From the NCBI GenBank assembly GCA_009792885.1, contig WMCF01000067.1, positions 2,587,419-2,651,418 on the forward strand: a DNA stretch of 64,000 nt. The letters are read 5' to 3'. A program made the position numbers and the translations under genes. The DNA is from Eremophila alpestris peregrina (Eukaryota > Chordata > Aves > Passeriformes > Alaudidae). The notes under the pieces were generated by a model that did no database searches, was not told the DNA's origin, and saw only the letters and a program-made list of their open reading frames with translations. Each line of letters begins with the position of its first letter. Positions within the stretch are counted from its first letter, which is position 1. Below, piece by piece: positions 9,102-21,840 of this stretch.

Positions 9102-12100
9102 TCAGCGATGGCTGAAGAACCCCTGGGGGTAGTTGAACTTGAAGGGCTTCAGGCGCAGGGGACCCCTGGAAGAGGAGAAGAGGGAGGGGCTGTGACTCAC
9201 AGGGATCAGGAACATCCCACAGCACCCACAGAAAAGGCCCAGTTCCAGCTGTGGGGACAGATCCCTCTAGGACAGGCCTCCAGGCTGGCTCCAAGGAACA
9301 GCAATGCCACCAGAGTCCCTGCCAGCACCCCCAGCCAGCTCTCACCTGACCAGGCGCAGACACATCTTCTCCTGGGGGAACTCCTTGGGCCCCTCCACGC
9401 TGGGGTCGTGGGGCTCTGTCTCCAGGTACACATCCAGCACCATGCACAGGCGCTGCAGCTGGTTGGTGAGGAGCTGGTAACCAGGTTTGGGTCCCCACAG
9501 CTCCTTGTAGTAAACATTGACCTCGCTCTCCATGGCCTGCAAAAGAGGGATTAGGTTGGCACAGGCTTGGATCTCTACTCTGCATTCCCAGGAGTGTCCA
9601 GCCACCAGCTCACCCCAACATTCCCCTGTTACTGCCACAGAACTGCTGGGGACACTCCCAAAAACCCAGCCCCCTCTGCCCCCAGCCCACAGTACCCGAA
9701 TGTTGTCGTCATTGCTGCTGTTCCGCTCTCCCTTCCAGTTCAGGCACAGGCTGAAGACAGGAGGCAGTGTGGAATAACCAGGATTCAGCACCACGGCTGC
9801 CTGCAGCTTGGCTGAGCAGGGAAAAGGTGTCACTCACAGGGCCTCCAGCCAGGTGGACTATCCATGAAAACTCCCAGAAGCTGCCCTGGGATGGGGATTG
9901 GGAATTCCCAAGGGAAGGAAAGGTGCCTACCTGTTCCCCTCTCTATCAGGGCCATGTAGTAGAGGTGAGTGTCTTCAGCCAAGCCGGCCTCTATCACATC
10001 CTTAGTGTAGGGCAGCTCCTGAGAGGAGAAGGAGGAATGAGGGCTGAGTGCCATGTGGAAGCTGGAAGGGATGGATTCAGCCTCGTGCTCAGCACTTACA
10101 GCATAATCCTCATAGGGAATGGCAGTCCACTTCACCAGGCGTGAGACGATTTTGGTCGGGAAGAGCTGCTGGCACTCGCTGGACACGGGCACAACACCAT
10201 GCTCTGAAAGCAAGGACAGGGCCCCTGAGCAGGGCAGGGCTGGGGACAGGCTCTGTCACTGTCCTGCAGTGGGGATGCTTCCAAAGCAGAACCTGGGGAT
10301 GGTGTTATCCTTCAGCAGCTCCATCAGGTGCCCAGCAGAGGCCTGGGCTGTGATCCCACAGGATCCCTGGGCTGTGATCCCACTGGATCCCTGGCTTGTG
10401 ACCCCACTGGATCCCTGGGCTGCTTGACAGGCACACATCATGCATGGTGTGCAGTTCACTTCCCACCACACCCCTAATCACTTCCCAGCACTGGGATGGC
10501 CATTCCCAAAGAGGTGCTGGGCACTGGAAGGGGCAGAGCCTTCCTCTGCCACCCAAAATAGGGCAGTTCCTTCAACTCCCAAGGGCTGAGGGAACAACTG
10601 AGAATGCTGAGGGTGTCACTGCCACCCATCAAAGGTGGCATCAGCCAGCTGATGTCTCCTCTCCTGTGATTGCTGCTGTTCCACTCTCCCTCCCCGTTCA
10701 GGCCCTGCCTGAAGATGGGCAGCAGCTTGGAATAACTGGGATTCAGGACCATGGCCACCTGGAGCTTGTCTGAGCAGGGAAGAGATGCTTCCCTGCATGA
10801 GGGCCCTGCCACTGCAGCCCTGTCCCCAGGGAAGGGTGGGGAGCCTGGCAGGACCCTGCCACTGCAGCCCTGTCCCCAGGGAAGGGTGGGGAGCCTGGCA
10901 GGACCCTGCCACTGCAGCCCTGTCCCCAGGGAAGGGTGGGGAGCCTGGCAGGACCCTGCCACTGCAGCCCTGTCCCCAGGGAAGGGTGGGGAGCCCAGCA
11001 CTCACCGAGGGATGCAAACTGCTTGTGCAGGGCCAGGCGGGACTGCAGGCGGCTCCGCAGCAGCTTCACTGTCAGCTCCATGTGGCTGGCACTCAGGGAA
11101 TTGTCAGCAGCCACTGTGTGCTGTGGGCAGGAGGGATGTCAGGCCAGAAGCCACATCCCCACAGGGACAGGCACCCCTCATTCAGTGTCACTAAAAGGGC
11201 TTGAACTATCACATGGGTGACACGAAATACGTCAGCGTGGCCCCACACACAGATCCAGCCCAGCTCAGCCTGTCCCAGCCATGGTTTGGGAGCAGCTGGT
11301 GCCAGCAGGGGGACAGGATGGGACCCCAAACCTCAGCCCAATGTTGTAGGGGAGAGGGGAGGGGTTTGTGCCATGCCTGAGGCTGCTCCTTGGGGAAATG
11401 CAGGCCACCCAGCTTCTGCACCCACACGTAGGGGTGTCCCAGCTCTGTCACGTAGTCACTCAGGGTCAGGATGCTGTGGGGACAATGAGGAAGGGTCACA
11501 TCAAGCCAGGCAACATTTCCTGTACTGGAGCAAGGAACAATGGCCTGGGTGACACTCACCCCACTTTATCAAACTGGAACTGGTTGGCAGGGTTGGGTGT
11601 TTTCCTCCCGTGGTCCCCGGGATAGAGGCAGTTGAGGAGGGAGTCTGGGGAGAGCAGGTCCCTGGCAGAAAGAGGGGAGAGGTCAGTCAGCAGCAGTCTG
11701 GGCTCTTCATCCCTCCATGAACAGGCTTCAAGCACAGAGAAGGGCATTATGTGCTTCATGAGTTCTAGACAACTCCAAAAGGAGAGCTGTCTCCTTCCTG
11801 CCTGGAAGAAGAAGGAAGTCACAGGGCACCAGCTCCTGCTCTTCCAGGAAGCTGCTCCCTCCAGTGCCACAAAATTCCTCATGTCTGCCTGTACTCACAA
11901 GACTGACATGGGCTGTAGGATTTGGGGTCTGGCTCAAGGCACAGCCTCCCTGGTTTGGGTTAACACAGCCAAGGGCAGTGGGATGGAGGGAATGCCCTGC
12001 ACAGGATCTCCAGCTGCTGTCACAGAGGGTTTGGGGTGTCTGCAGCAAGAAGAGAACCCCAATAGGATGAGGAGACTGCATTTGGGACAGGCTGGGAGGC

Positions 12101-15100
12101 AGCACTTGCTCCCAGGCAAGCCCAGACCAGCCTCTTCCACCTCCCTCTTCCTCAGGCACCTCCTGTCCCAGGTAGAGCCACCAGAGAGCTGGCAGCTGGT
12201 GGGAGCTCCCTGGGCAGGCTTCCAAAGCTGCCACTTCAGCTTTTCCTCACACCAATCAGGCTCCAGCAGGCTCTGGGGAGCACAGGGAGAGGCAGCTGCA
12301 TCTCTGGAGCTCAGGACAAGGTGACCTCAGCAGCAGTCAGGTGAGGGAGCTGCTAGGCTCTGCCTGTGGGACACAGACTGAATGTGTCAGCAGGAGAGGC
12401 TTTCCCCCAGTTCCTGACAGCTCTGGCATTGCTGAGAGGTTGCCAAACTCCCTGACTCTGGCTTGTCATGGCAGAGGAGAGGGGGAGGCAGGTGCTTGGG
12501 CCACAGGGGTCACTGCCTGATGAGCTCTGGGCTGTGTAGGGTTTCCTGGATCCCATGGAATCACTGCCTGATGAGCTCTGGGCTGTGTAGGNTTCCTGGA
12601 TCCCATGGAATCACTGCCTGATGAGCTCTGGGCTGTGCAGGCCTCCCAAACCCCACAGGGCAGAGGGGTCACTGCCCAATGATGCCCAGGCTGCATGGGG
12701 CTCCTTGATCCTATGGGATAAGTGCTTGATGATCTCCAGGCTCTGCAGGGCTCCCAAACCCCATGAAGTCACTGCCTGATGATGTCCAGCCTTGCTGATC
12801 CCAGGGCTCCCCTTACCCAGCACTGATGGCCGTGGTCATCTCCACGGCAGTCGTCACCTTGGCTTTCACTGTCATGACATTGAGGTTCATCAGGTAGTAG
12901 AAGGTCAGGTGAAGCACGTTCTCATCTGCCCACACAGAAGGGGTGACATTGGTGCCTGCTCCAGCTCGGAGAAACCCCTCCACACTTTCAGTTCCCCACA
13001 AGGTCCCCAGGGTGCTGCTGGGGTCAGTCCCTGAGCTGCTGTCACACCCCAGAGCCCCTCACCTTTGCACTTCAGGTCCAGGGTGACGGACAAGGGGTGT
13101 CGCTTCAGCATCTCCTTGCGTTTGTCATCCAGCTGCACGCCCAGGGTGGGCCTGCGCCGCTTCTGGGGGGCAACACAGCTGTCAGAGCCTTCTCCTGCTC
13201 CTCACCAACCCATGGAGCTTCCCAGCCCACAGCTCCTTCCCTCCAGTCCATTTCCACAATCCCCCAGCACCACGGCCACAGCTGCCCCGGGGAGGGAGAG
13301 GAGCAGGAAACCCTCACTCAGCTCCAGTTCCTGTCATTCCTTCAGCTTCAAGGAATGACTCTGCTCCTGGGAGACAAAGCCAAGGACCTGCTGGCCCAAA
13401 AGCTTTCCCACTACAAGAGGCAGAACCTAGAAACACTGAATCCTCTAGGCTGGAAAAGCCCTGTGAGAGCATCACGTCCAACCACTCCTGCAGCCCTGCC
13501 AAGGCCACCACTGACCCATGTCCTCATGTGCCACAGCCACACAGCTGTTCAATTCCTCCAGGGACAAGGACTCCCCCACTGCCCTGGGCAGTTGTGCCAG
13601 GCTGGAGAGCCCTTTCTGTGAAGGAATTTTCCCAATATCCTCTGGCAAACTCTTCTTTCCTTTCATCTATTCCCTCACTGCCTGGGAGCAGAGCCCAACT
13701 TCCCTGGCTGTCCCTTCCTGTCAGGGAGTTCTGCAGAGCCACAAGGTCCCCACTGAGCCTCCTTTTCTCCAGGCTGAGCCCCTTTCCCAGCTTCCTCAGC
13801 TGGCCTGGGGCTCCAGCCCCTTCCTCAGCTGTTCCCTTCTCTGGACACCTGAGCCCCTTCCCTTTACCCTTCCCCACAGAACAGCCCCATACACCTGGCT
13901 CTGCTGCTGGGTGCTGGGGGTGGAAGCCCAGAGCCTGTTCAGGCTTTGCTGCTGGGAACAACCAGCACCTCCAGCCTCTCCTCAGCATCCAGCAGGAATT
14001 ATATGTAGGAGAAACAATTCCTCCAAGGAGTGCTGAGCAAACCCTGGTGCAGAGAATGCTTTTGGCACAGGATGGACACGGATCTCTCCCTGTTGGACAC
14101 CAGCTCCCTGCCCTCAGGCTATTTATACAAAGTGGAGCAGCTCCAGCTGGAGAGCAGCAGGGCGGGATGGGACCCGAGAGGAGCAGCTCTGTACCCTGCC
14201 TGCTCCTGCATTTGGGACACCAACTGCAAATGGCAGCTCCCTCCTCCCAAGAAAGGCTGGAATTTGACATCACTGCACTTCCACACACATTCACAGCATG
14301 CAGGGGCAGTTCCCAGCCCCAGGTCTCCCAGTATCTCCCCAAGAGGGGCACAGCACTGTCCCTTACCGTGGTTTGCTCCTCCTCTGCGTCAGAATCGCTC
14401 TCATCATCTGTGCAGAGAGAGGAGTGTCAGCAGGGACACACAGGGCTCAGCTCTCCCACCACCAGCAGGACCACCAGAGCTTTACCCAAGCCCATGGCTC
14501 CCCCTGACACCCCTCTCCCAACAAAAGCAGGGTCCCAGGAGCTGCAGACACACAGGAACAAGTCCCCAGGGCAACTGGGGAACGCCACAACTCACCCTGC
14601 GAGTCCTCAGGTGGCTTATAAAGGGCCTTGGCTTCCTCCACGCTCCCTTCAATGGCCACCACCAGCTTCTTATCTGCAGAGGAGACAGGAAAACTGAGTT
14701 AAGAATCCCCCTCCTGCTGCAAAGGCAGTAGGCAGAGCAGCCCTGCCCCAAAAGTTCCTGGCTCCTGGTAAAGGAAGCTCCAGCAAAAAGCCAGTGGGAA
14801 GAGCAGTTGTCTGGAAGGTTCTGGGAGGCCACCACTGGGCTGGACCTCCTGGGCATGATGGGGTCAGAGGACAGTATACACTGGGTTTTGAGGGACTCTC
14901 CCTGGAAAGCATAAGGGCCAAATCTTTATTAAGAGCCAAGAGAGGTTGGGGTCTGGCTGGGACAAGCAGGGACCAAAGAGTGGTGTCACCAGGCTGCAGA
15001 TGCAGCAGCACAACAGTGTCCCCCCATGCTCCTCTGGCACTGAGAGGAACAGGTGACACCACAGCCCTCACCACACAGGAGGTGAGCACAGGCCAGTGGA

Positions 15101-18100
15101 TTCCTGACCTCTTCCAACTCAGGGAGGCTCCAGAAATCCCCTCAAAATACAAAGCTTCCTGAGGGGATGAAGGTTTCCAGGTGAGCTGTGGGAATGGCCT
15201 CTACAAGGCCTGGGGTCTCCACCACCCACAGGTGGCACAAGGCAGGGCTGACAGCTCTGGGGAAGTTGTGACAGCACTAAGACAGCTCACAGGCTGCAAG
15301 GACATCCCTGCTGACCTTGGGAAGGGGGGAAGGGGTGGGAAGGGAGCTTCCCAAGCACTTCTTCCAGCAAGGCAGCTGAGCAAACAAGGTTTCAAATGCT
15401 GCTGCCTCACCCTGCCGTGGGGCCACCCGCTGCTCTGTGCTCAGCAGAATCCAACAGCAGAGCAGACAGCAGGGAAAGACCCCCAAAGAGTGATGATTCC
15501 TGCAGGCAGGAGTGAAATCTGACCCGTGGGGGGCACTGCCCCCTCAGTGCTCACCACAGGCCTGTCCATAGGCACTGGCTTGGACGAAGAGGACGTAGAG
15601 AGGAGGTGGGAGGTGCCGGGCGGTCTCGTACTGCTTGTGAGCCTGGTCAAAGGGCATGAACAGGTATTCCTGGACAGGCAGGGAGGCCTGGGGAATGACA
15701 GGGAGAGCCTTCAGCACTGGGAAGGGAACAGCTCATCCTCCTCTCCCCGAGAGAGAGGGAGATGAAGCTGGCACAGCAGCAGTGGTGCAGGGTTAAACAT
15801 GGAGAGCTCCAGGGAAGGGCTGGCAGCTGCCTCTGCTGGGAAAGTTTTGGATCTGGAAATAACCCAGCTCCTTCTCCTGTTGTTCCCTCCAAAGGCAGTC
15901 AGAGGGGGCTGGAACTGTGTGGAGCTCTCCAGGGAAAGGCCCATTTAGTAGCTCCTGCAGCTGCAGTTCTGCAGGAATTGCCGCATAAATAAAAAAGGAG
16001 ACTCTGGAGGGGCCTCGGATCTGCCCCTTGCCCACCCCGAGTGGGAATGAAACATCTCCAAACCCAAACCAGCCCAGGAGCTGCCCCTCAGAGTGTGACC
16101 CCCTGTAGGTACCTGCATGATGCTGTTGAGTCGAGGCTGGAGGCTGCTCAGATATTCCTTCTTCACCTCGATCTCCTTTAGGATCTTTTCCTTGCTGGTC
16201 AGGCACTCCTTGTACTTCTCTGCAAGCCTAAGGGTGGGAATTCTGTCACTGCCACACACCACAGCTCTAAACCTGCCGGGGTCCCCCTGGATGATGAGCC
16301 CCAGCACTCCTGCCCTGACATAAGGAACCAGGAGAGCTCAGACATGGGGCAAACACACAACTCCTAATGCCAAGGACAAGTGGAGGCAGGAAGGAACTGA
16401 TTTGGAGATGGAAAACAAACAAGGGAAAGGGGAAGCTCAGCCTGGTGCTGTGCTCCATGGAGGGGCAGCAACTGCATCTTCCCTCAGGAGATCTGCTCCC
16501 ACACCAGGCTCTGCTGCCAGCAGCCACAACCCCTCCAAGCTCCCTAAGAGGTTTTGTCACTTCATATCCCCAGAGTCACTTATAGTCAAGGCTCAATAGG
16601 AAAAGCCCAAGAAAATGCAAGCCCACCATAATGCCCTGAACCCTGGATACACTCGTGTTTAGGCAAAACACATCAATTCTCCTCACTGCTCTTGACTGCA
16701 AGCCAGGAGCAGGGAAGATGGGTAGGGAAGTGACCTGCCCAGGACAAGGGTTCTCCAAGGAGGAACAGACCTGACCTTGCAGAACTTGGATTCTGTTTCC
16801 AAGCAAAACTGTATTTTTGGGGGTCAATGCACATCCCAACAGGCTCCTACACAAGCTCCAGTGTTCACACACCTTCCCAAAACAGAGCTACTGAAATCCC
16901 TGCACACCACTAGAGAGGCACTTCACACAAGGTAGATCCAATGGGGTTTAAACAGCTAAAAACACTAACATAAATTACGGATGGATGTAGGCAACCCAAA
17001 CAACATCAGAAAATGCCCAAAGCACCACTGGCACCTGCTCTTGAGCAGCTTAACAAGCCATATCCCACCTCAGCAGCAGTGGGAGATGGACAGGGGCATT
17101 CCTTAGACACCACAAAGTGAGGACTGGGAATTCCAAGGCTTCTCAACAATCTAATGTGCAGCTGTGGGTCTCCATGAAGTTTGCAATCATCATTTTTAAG
17201 CACAACCCTCAGAGATCTGCAGGCTGAACACTCCTCTGCTTGTGCCCCAGGCAGAGTCAGCTGGAGGATCCTGGATCCAGGCAAAAGCAGCCAGGTTTTA
17301 GGGAAAGGATCTGGGAAAAGGGAAGCACGAAGGGTTGGAGGCACCCAGCACCTCTCACTGTCTGCTCTGCTGCACTGCCCTCAAGGCAGCACCAACCAGC
17401 ACATTCCAACCGATCTTTCCAGAAGGTGTTCCTGGGCATTGTTATCCAAACACAGGAATGCTGTGTCATGTTTGCTTTTCCCAGGGGGCAAGAGTCAGGG
17501 AGCAGCTGAGCCCTGGGATAGCAGTGACGTCAGCAGCAGGACACGGGGCTGTCCCAGCCCAGGGTGGTTGGCAGCTCCACACCATAGCATGGAATGGCAG
17601 CAGCTCCAGCCAGGATGGGCTCCCTTTGTTCCTGGGATCATCAGGCAGTGACAGAGAACTCTCTCACCTATGGAAAGGATCCCAGCAAGCCCAGTTCTGC
17701 ACAGAGGGAATTTTCCAGTCACGCAATAAATGCCTGTTCCACACTGATCCAACAGAGTGTGAAAAGCCTCATCCCTACATTTGCTCTCCCAGCAGCTCTG
17801 GGTGTCTGCCCAGATTCCTGGAGCTGGGATATGGAGTGGGGACACCCAGAACTCCAGGTGTCTGCCCAGATTCCTGGGGCAGGGAATGGGAACACCACTG
17901 ACCCACCTCTTGCGCTGCTCCAGCTCCCAGTCCAGGCGGGCCAGGGTCTGCTGGTGGGGCTCAGTCAGGGTGATGGCAGGGCGGCTGATTTCAGGGGGAG
18001 CCTCTTTGTAGAACTCCTCCAAGCTCACCAGCTCGATCTCCTCGTGTTTGGATCTGCCAGGACACATGGAAAAGAACAGGGAAAAGTGGGAAGAGCTCAA

Positions 18101-21077
18101 CATGTCCCACAGGAGAGTGTCCCACTGATGCTTCCTGCCCGGACTTCCCTCTTCTACAGGGCCACCACCATCAGTGAGCTGAACTTGCTTTCACCTCCAC
18201 TGTCTGTGCCTAAAGGGGCTCCAGGAGAGCTGGAGAGGGACTGGGGACAAGGGATGGAGGGACAGGACACAGGGAATGGCTTCCCACTGCCAGAGGGCAG
18301 GGATGGATGGGATATTGGGAAGGAATTGTTCCCTGGGAGGGTGGGGAGGAGCTGGCACAGGATGCCCAGAGCAGCTGTGGCTGCCCCTGGATCCCTGGCA
18401 GTGCCCAAGGCAAGGTTGGACATTGGGACTTGGAGCAGCCTGGGACAGTGGAAGGTGTCCCTGCCCATAGCAGGGGTGGGACTGGATGGACTTTAATGTC
18501 CCTTCCAACCCAACCCATTCCATGATTACAAACACCTGGATCACCTGCTCTGCTCCTGCAGTGAACTCAGAGAACATGGGAAGAGCTCCCAAACACGGGC
18601 ATCACCCACCCATCCCAGACACACCAGGGCTCCCTCTGCTCCCTGGCCACACTCACTTGAACTCCAGACACTTGGTGATCTCTTTCTGCAGGTGCATCAC
18701 CTCGTAGAGCAGGTTCTGGAGCTGCAGGTGATAGGCATCAACCTTCTGCTTTGCCTGAAATATGGACACAGCCAGAGCAGGGATGGAGTAGGAAAGACAC
18801 CCTGAGAGAGTCACCAACACCCTGTCACTACAGCAGCTTGGGACAGCAGGTTTTAGGGTATGCAACAATTTTTGGGGGGAAGAATGACATTTTTAAGGGC
18901 TGGAGGAGCAAAGGATTGTGACATGAGACTGATCCTGCTCCTTCCTGCACATTTCAAAGCCAAGGCACAGGACAAGGCTCATTTGCTGGGGCACACAGAA
19001 TTCCCTCTCTGAGAACTCTGGATATGGAGCTTCCAGGCCAATCATCCTCCCATTTATATACCTGCAGAACACCAGAACCTTGAAACAGAGTTTTCTGACC
19101 GTGCACTATACTTGAGACAAAAGCAGAGAGTTCTCCCTCATTATTTACCTAATTACAACTGCCCTGCAACCAGCAGGAGTTCATGAGGATCAGAACCTCC
19201 CATCAAACCCACGACCTGGCTGAGGTGTAACTCCTCACACCACGCACACAGAACAGGCAGGACCTGCCCCATCTCTGACCCCCCCCTAAATCCCAAGCTG
19301 CATTCCTCACTCCCAGCCCCTCCTGGGTACCTCGTGGGTCTGGTCCCTGCCCTTCTTCAGCCGGATGTGAGCCAGGCGGTTCAGCTTCTTCAGGGTCATG
19401 AAGTGGACACAGCTCTGGACGCGCCGCTCGTCGATCTCTGAGGCCTGAGGGGCAGGAGAGAGAGGTTGGAAGCAGGAGGGATGGCTGTCAGCATCTTTGC
19501 AGGGAATTCCTGCCACAAAAGGGGCTCCACGCTTTGCTATGGAGCCACATTAATGTCACTGGGGCTTCTGAGGGAGCCTTCCACTGCCAGATCACAGGGC
19601 ACTGCTGAGAATAACTGGAAGGGGGTCCAGGCTCCCCAAAGAATCACTCCAGCCATCTTCCTTAGCAGTAGGAACAGAGGTGGTTCAGCCTGAAGCATGT
19701 GACATATCCCAGGAGCCTGGGACAAGGGAGGCTATTCTATTTCCAGAGCAAAATCCCTGCCCCAGGAGCCCAAGAGAAGGGAAACTGTTCCATTTCCAGA
19801 GCTCAATTCCGTGCCCCAGCAGCCTGGGACAAGGGAATCTGTTCCATTTCCAGGGGCTCAATTCCCTGCCCCAGCAGTCTTGGACAAGGGAAGCTGTTCT
19901 ATTTCCAGGGGCTCAACTCCTGCCCCAGCAGCCTGGGAACAGTGTGGGGCTCTCCAGGAAAAGAGAGGCTGCTCCATTTCTCTGAGTCTGCCCAGGAGAC
20001 ATCACAGCTCCTGCTGCCTTTCCTCTGGGATTAATAGGGAAACATCAAATGACAGACATGTTACACCACACGTGGAGGCCTTTCCTTACATTTTCCTTGA
20101 TGCCCCGGCTCTTCAGCTCCTGGATCTCTGCCATGAGCCTCTGGAGCTCCTGGCAGGTCTCCCTGTAGAGCTCGTAGTCCTTGATGGGGTCACGCAGATC
20201 CACCTCGCTCTCCTCGCTGTAGTACCTGACATCCTGCCAAGGCAAAAACACCTCCCATGGCTCATCCCTCCTGCTGGAAAGGGCTCTGGGGGACAAGCTG
20301 CCATTGCTGGCTCTGCCCATGAATCCCACAGCTTTACACAGGGAGAGGACTCAGTTCCAACAATCCCAAACCCACCAGTCACTAAAACACCTGGCTAGTT
20401 CAGGCTGTCTTTTACTGTTATAAATTTGAACTGACACCACTGGGGAGTCCTGTGCAGGGCCAGGATCCTTGTGGATCCCTTCCAACTCAGGATATTCCAT
20501 GATCTACATAACCACAGAGGATAAACCAGGAAGGTGATTCCTCCTCCTCCTCCACCCCACTCCCCACTCTGGCTGATCCTACACTATCCTGCTGCTCACG
20601 GGAGGGTTTGAAGGCACCATGCAAATCCCTGAGGGATCTTCCAGCTTTGTGCTCACTCTCCAGAGGAGTGTTTGTGTCTCCTGAAAGAGATGGAAGCAGG
20701 TTTAGGAATTCACAGAGGGAGTTTAAGAGGCATTGGAAGCTGAGGGAAACTGGGTTTCACAATTCATGGAATTCCAGGATGGTTTGGGTGGGAAGAGACT
20801 TTAAAGCCCATCCAGCTCCACGGTCAGGGACATCTTCCACTATCCTAGTTTTCTCCAAGCCCCATCCAACCTGGCCTTGGACACAAGATGGGGCAGCCAC
20901 AGCTTCTCTGGGCATTGTTTTCCAGCAGGGAAAGCCAGGCCAGCACCGAGGGTGTGGGAGGGTCCCTGGGCAGGTCTGTACCTGGTCCGTGTCGCCCTTG
21001 CCCCGCTTGCCCTCGGCTGGGGCCCCATCCGTGCGGATCACCTTGGGCTTCCTCTTCTTGCTGGACTCGGAGGACAT
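9102..21077 (-). CDS. THOC5: THO complex subunit 5
   Basis: Subunit of the nuclear THO/TREX complex coupling transcription to mRNA export. Nineteen coding exons (5'->3'): 21077-20982, 20233-20090, 19444-19331, 18754-18657, 18053-17907, 16227-16113, 15687-15555, 14673-14596, 14407-14367, 13162-13063, 12925-12817, 11661-11560, 11473-11377, 11120-11006, 10203-10100, 10018-9931, 9811-9696, 9536-9346, 9165-9102. They total 2052 nt, 683 residues plus stop, the length I recall for human, and phases close at every junction. The N-terminus MSSESSKKRKPK carries the basic nuclear-localisation signal; a helical region follows (RLMAEIQELKSRG; LLYEVMHLQKEITKCLEFK), then an acidic DDESDSDAEEEQ patch beside KRRR, and a C-terminus ending QGFFSHR. 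A 5' UTR exon ends at 21779 (donor GTGAGT) and splices to 21081, four bases before the ATG. All introns are GT-AG except the one after 11377, which begins GC. Confidence 0.96.
10351..10422. repeat. 24-bp tandem repeat, THOC5 intron
   Basis: About three copies of CTGTGATCCCACTGGATCCC followed by TGGG. Confidence 0.7.
10804..10996. repeat. 50-bp tandem repeat x4 beside a THOC5 exon
   Basis: Near-perfect 50-bp units; ACTGCAGCCC recurs at 10811, 10861, 10911 and 10961. The last unit breaks off at 10996, about 8 bp from the donor of the exon at 11120-11006, so most of the proximal intron is repeat. Confidence 0.92.
11375..11376 (-). other. THOC5: GC splice donor in THOC5
   Basis: The exon encoding FPKEQPQ ends CCTCAG at 11377 and the intron starts GCATGG. 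No GT lies close enough to keep phase with the next exon (CACACAGTGG, HTVAAD), which matches the family across the join. This is therefore a GC-AG intron. Confidence 0.8.
12505..12795. repeat. ~50-bp degenerate tandem repeat with one N
   Basis: ACTGCCTGATGAGCTCTGGG recurs at 12512, 12563 and 12613, with weaker copies near 12671 and 12771. The single ambiguous base is at 12592 inside the array. It lies just beyond the donor of the THOC5 exon at 12925-12817. Confidence 0.8.
13430..13870 (-). repeat. CR1-type LINE fragment (antisense)
   Basis: Begins GGCTGGAAAAGCCCTGTGAG and continues with CACGTCCAACCACTCCTGCA, the reverse complement of a CR1 3' end. It lies in a THOC5 intron. Confidence 0.7.
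18211..18528 (+). repeat. CR1-type LINE fragment (sense)
   Basis: Carries CAGAGCAGCTGTGGCTGCCC and GGAAGGTGTCCCTGCCCATA and ends CTTCCAACCCAACCCATTCC, the CR1 3' end. It lies in a THOC5 intron. Confidence 0.85.
19705..19945. repeat. ~54-bp tandem repeat, THOC5 intron
   Basis: Four-plus units built on GCCTGGGACAAGGGAAGCTG, TTCCATTTCCAGGGGCTCAA and TTCCCTGCCCCAGCA. Confidence 0.8.
20430..20508 (+). repeat. CR1 3'-end fragment (sense)
   Basis: Ends CCCTTCCAACTCAGGATATT followed by CCATGATCT, typical of a CR1 3' terminus. Confidence 0.65.
20760..20935 (-). repeat. CR1-type LINE fragment (antisense)
   Basis: Begins GGATGGTTTGGGTGGGAAGA and passes through CATCTTCCACTATCC. It ends about 45 bp from the first coding exon of THOC5 (20982). 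Confidence 0.8.
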
Positions 21078-21778
21078 GGTGCTGCCGGCAGGGCTGGAGA
21101 GGGAGCACAGGGGGAGTCCGTGGGGGCCAAACCTGCCTGGATTGGGGCTCTCCCGGGCTCCCCCCGTTAGCCCCGCCTGGGCTCTGCAGTATGCCTCCCT
21201 CCATCCCGCACCTCGCACCCTTTCCCAGCCCCCCTGGACCCCCACTCCCACTGAGCTCCCTTGGGACCCCGGGCCCGAGCGCTCAATCCCTCCCGGCCTC
21301 GGGAGCTGCACTGCCCCTGAGCCCCCAGACTCCGGCACACGGGATTGCGGCTTCTGCCTCACCAGAGCCCCACAGATCCGAGACCCTTCGCTCCTCCAGA
21401 CCCCCGCACATCTACCCCAGGACGTCCGCTCCTCCGAACCCCCCCAGACCCGGGACCCTCCACCTCTCCGGAGACCCCAGACCCCAGCACACCGGGCCCA
21501 GAACCCTTCGCTCCTTCAGAGACCACCCCAGACCCTCACGCCGGGGATTCTCCGCTCCTCCAGAGTCCCCCAGAACCCCCGCATACCGGGCCCGAGGCCT
21601 CAGAGCTCCCCTAACCCCCCAGCACGGGGCCTTCGCCCCTCCAGACCAGGACCCTCCACTTCCACTGAGCCCCCCGTACACCGGGCCGCGGACCTTCCGC
21701 CCCTCGCAAGGGGCGCGGAGCCGCCCCCTCCATCCCTCCATCCCTCCCGGGGGTCCCGGTTCGCCCCGCCACTCACCG

Positions 21779-21840
21779 CCCTCCCCCGCTGCGCTTCCCG
21801 GAAGTGACGTCACGGAGCAAAAGAGCGGCACGGCGCGGCG
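21779..21840 (-). promoter_or_regulatory. THOC5: THOC5 promoter/5' UTR with composite ETS-CRE site
   Basis: CCGGAAGTGACGTCAC spans about 21800-21815: an ETS core (CGGAAGT, 21801-21807) runs into a perfect palindromic CRE (TGACGTCA, 21807-21814). The 5' UTR exon ends at 21779 with donor GTGAGT, so the site is at or just upstream of the start of transcription. TATA-less and CpG-rich, as expected for a housekeeping gene. Confidence 0.7.
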
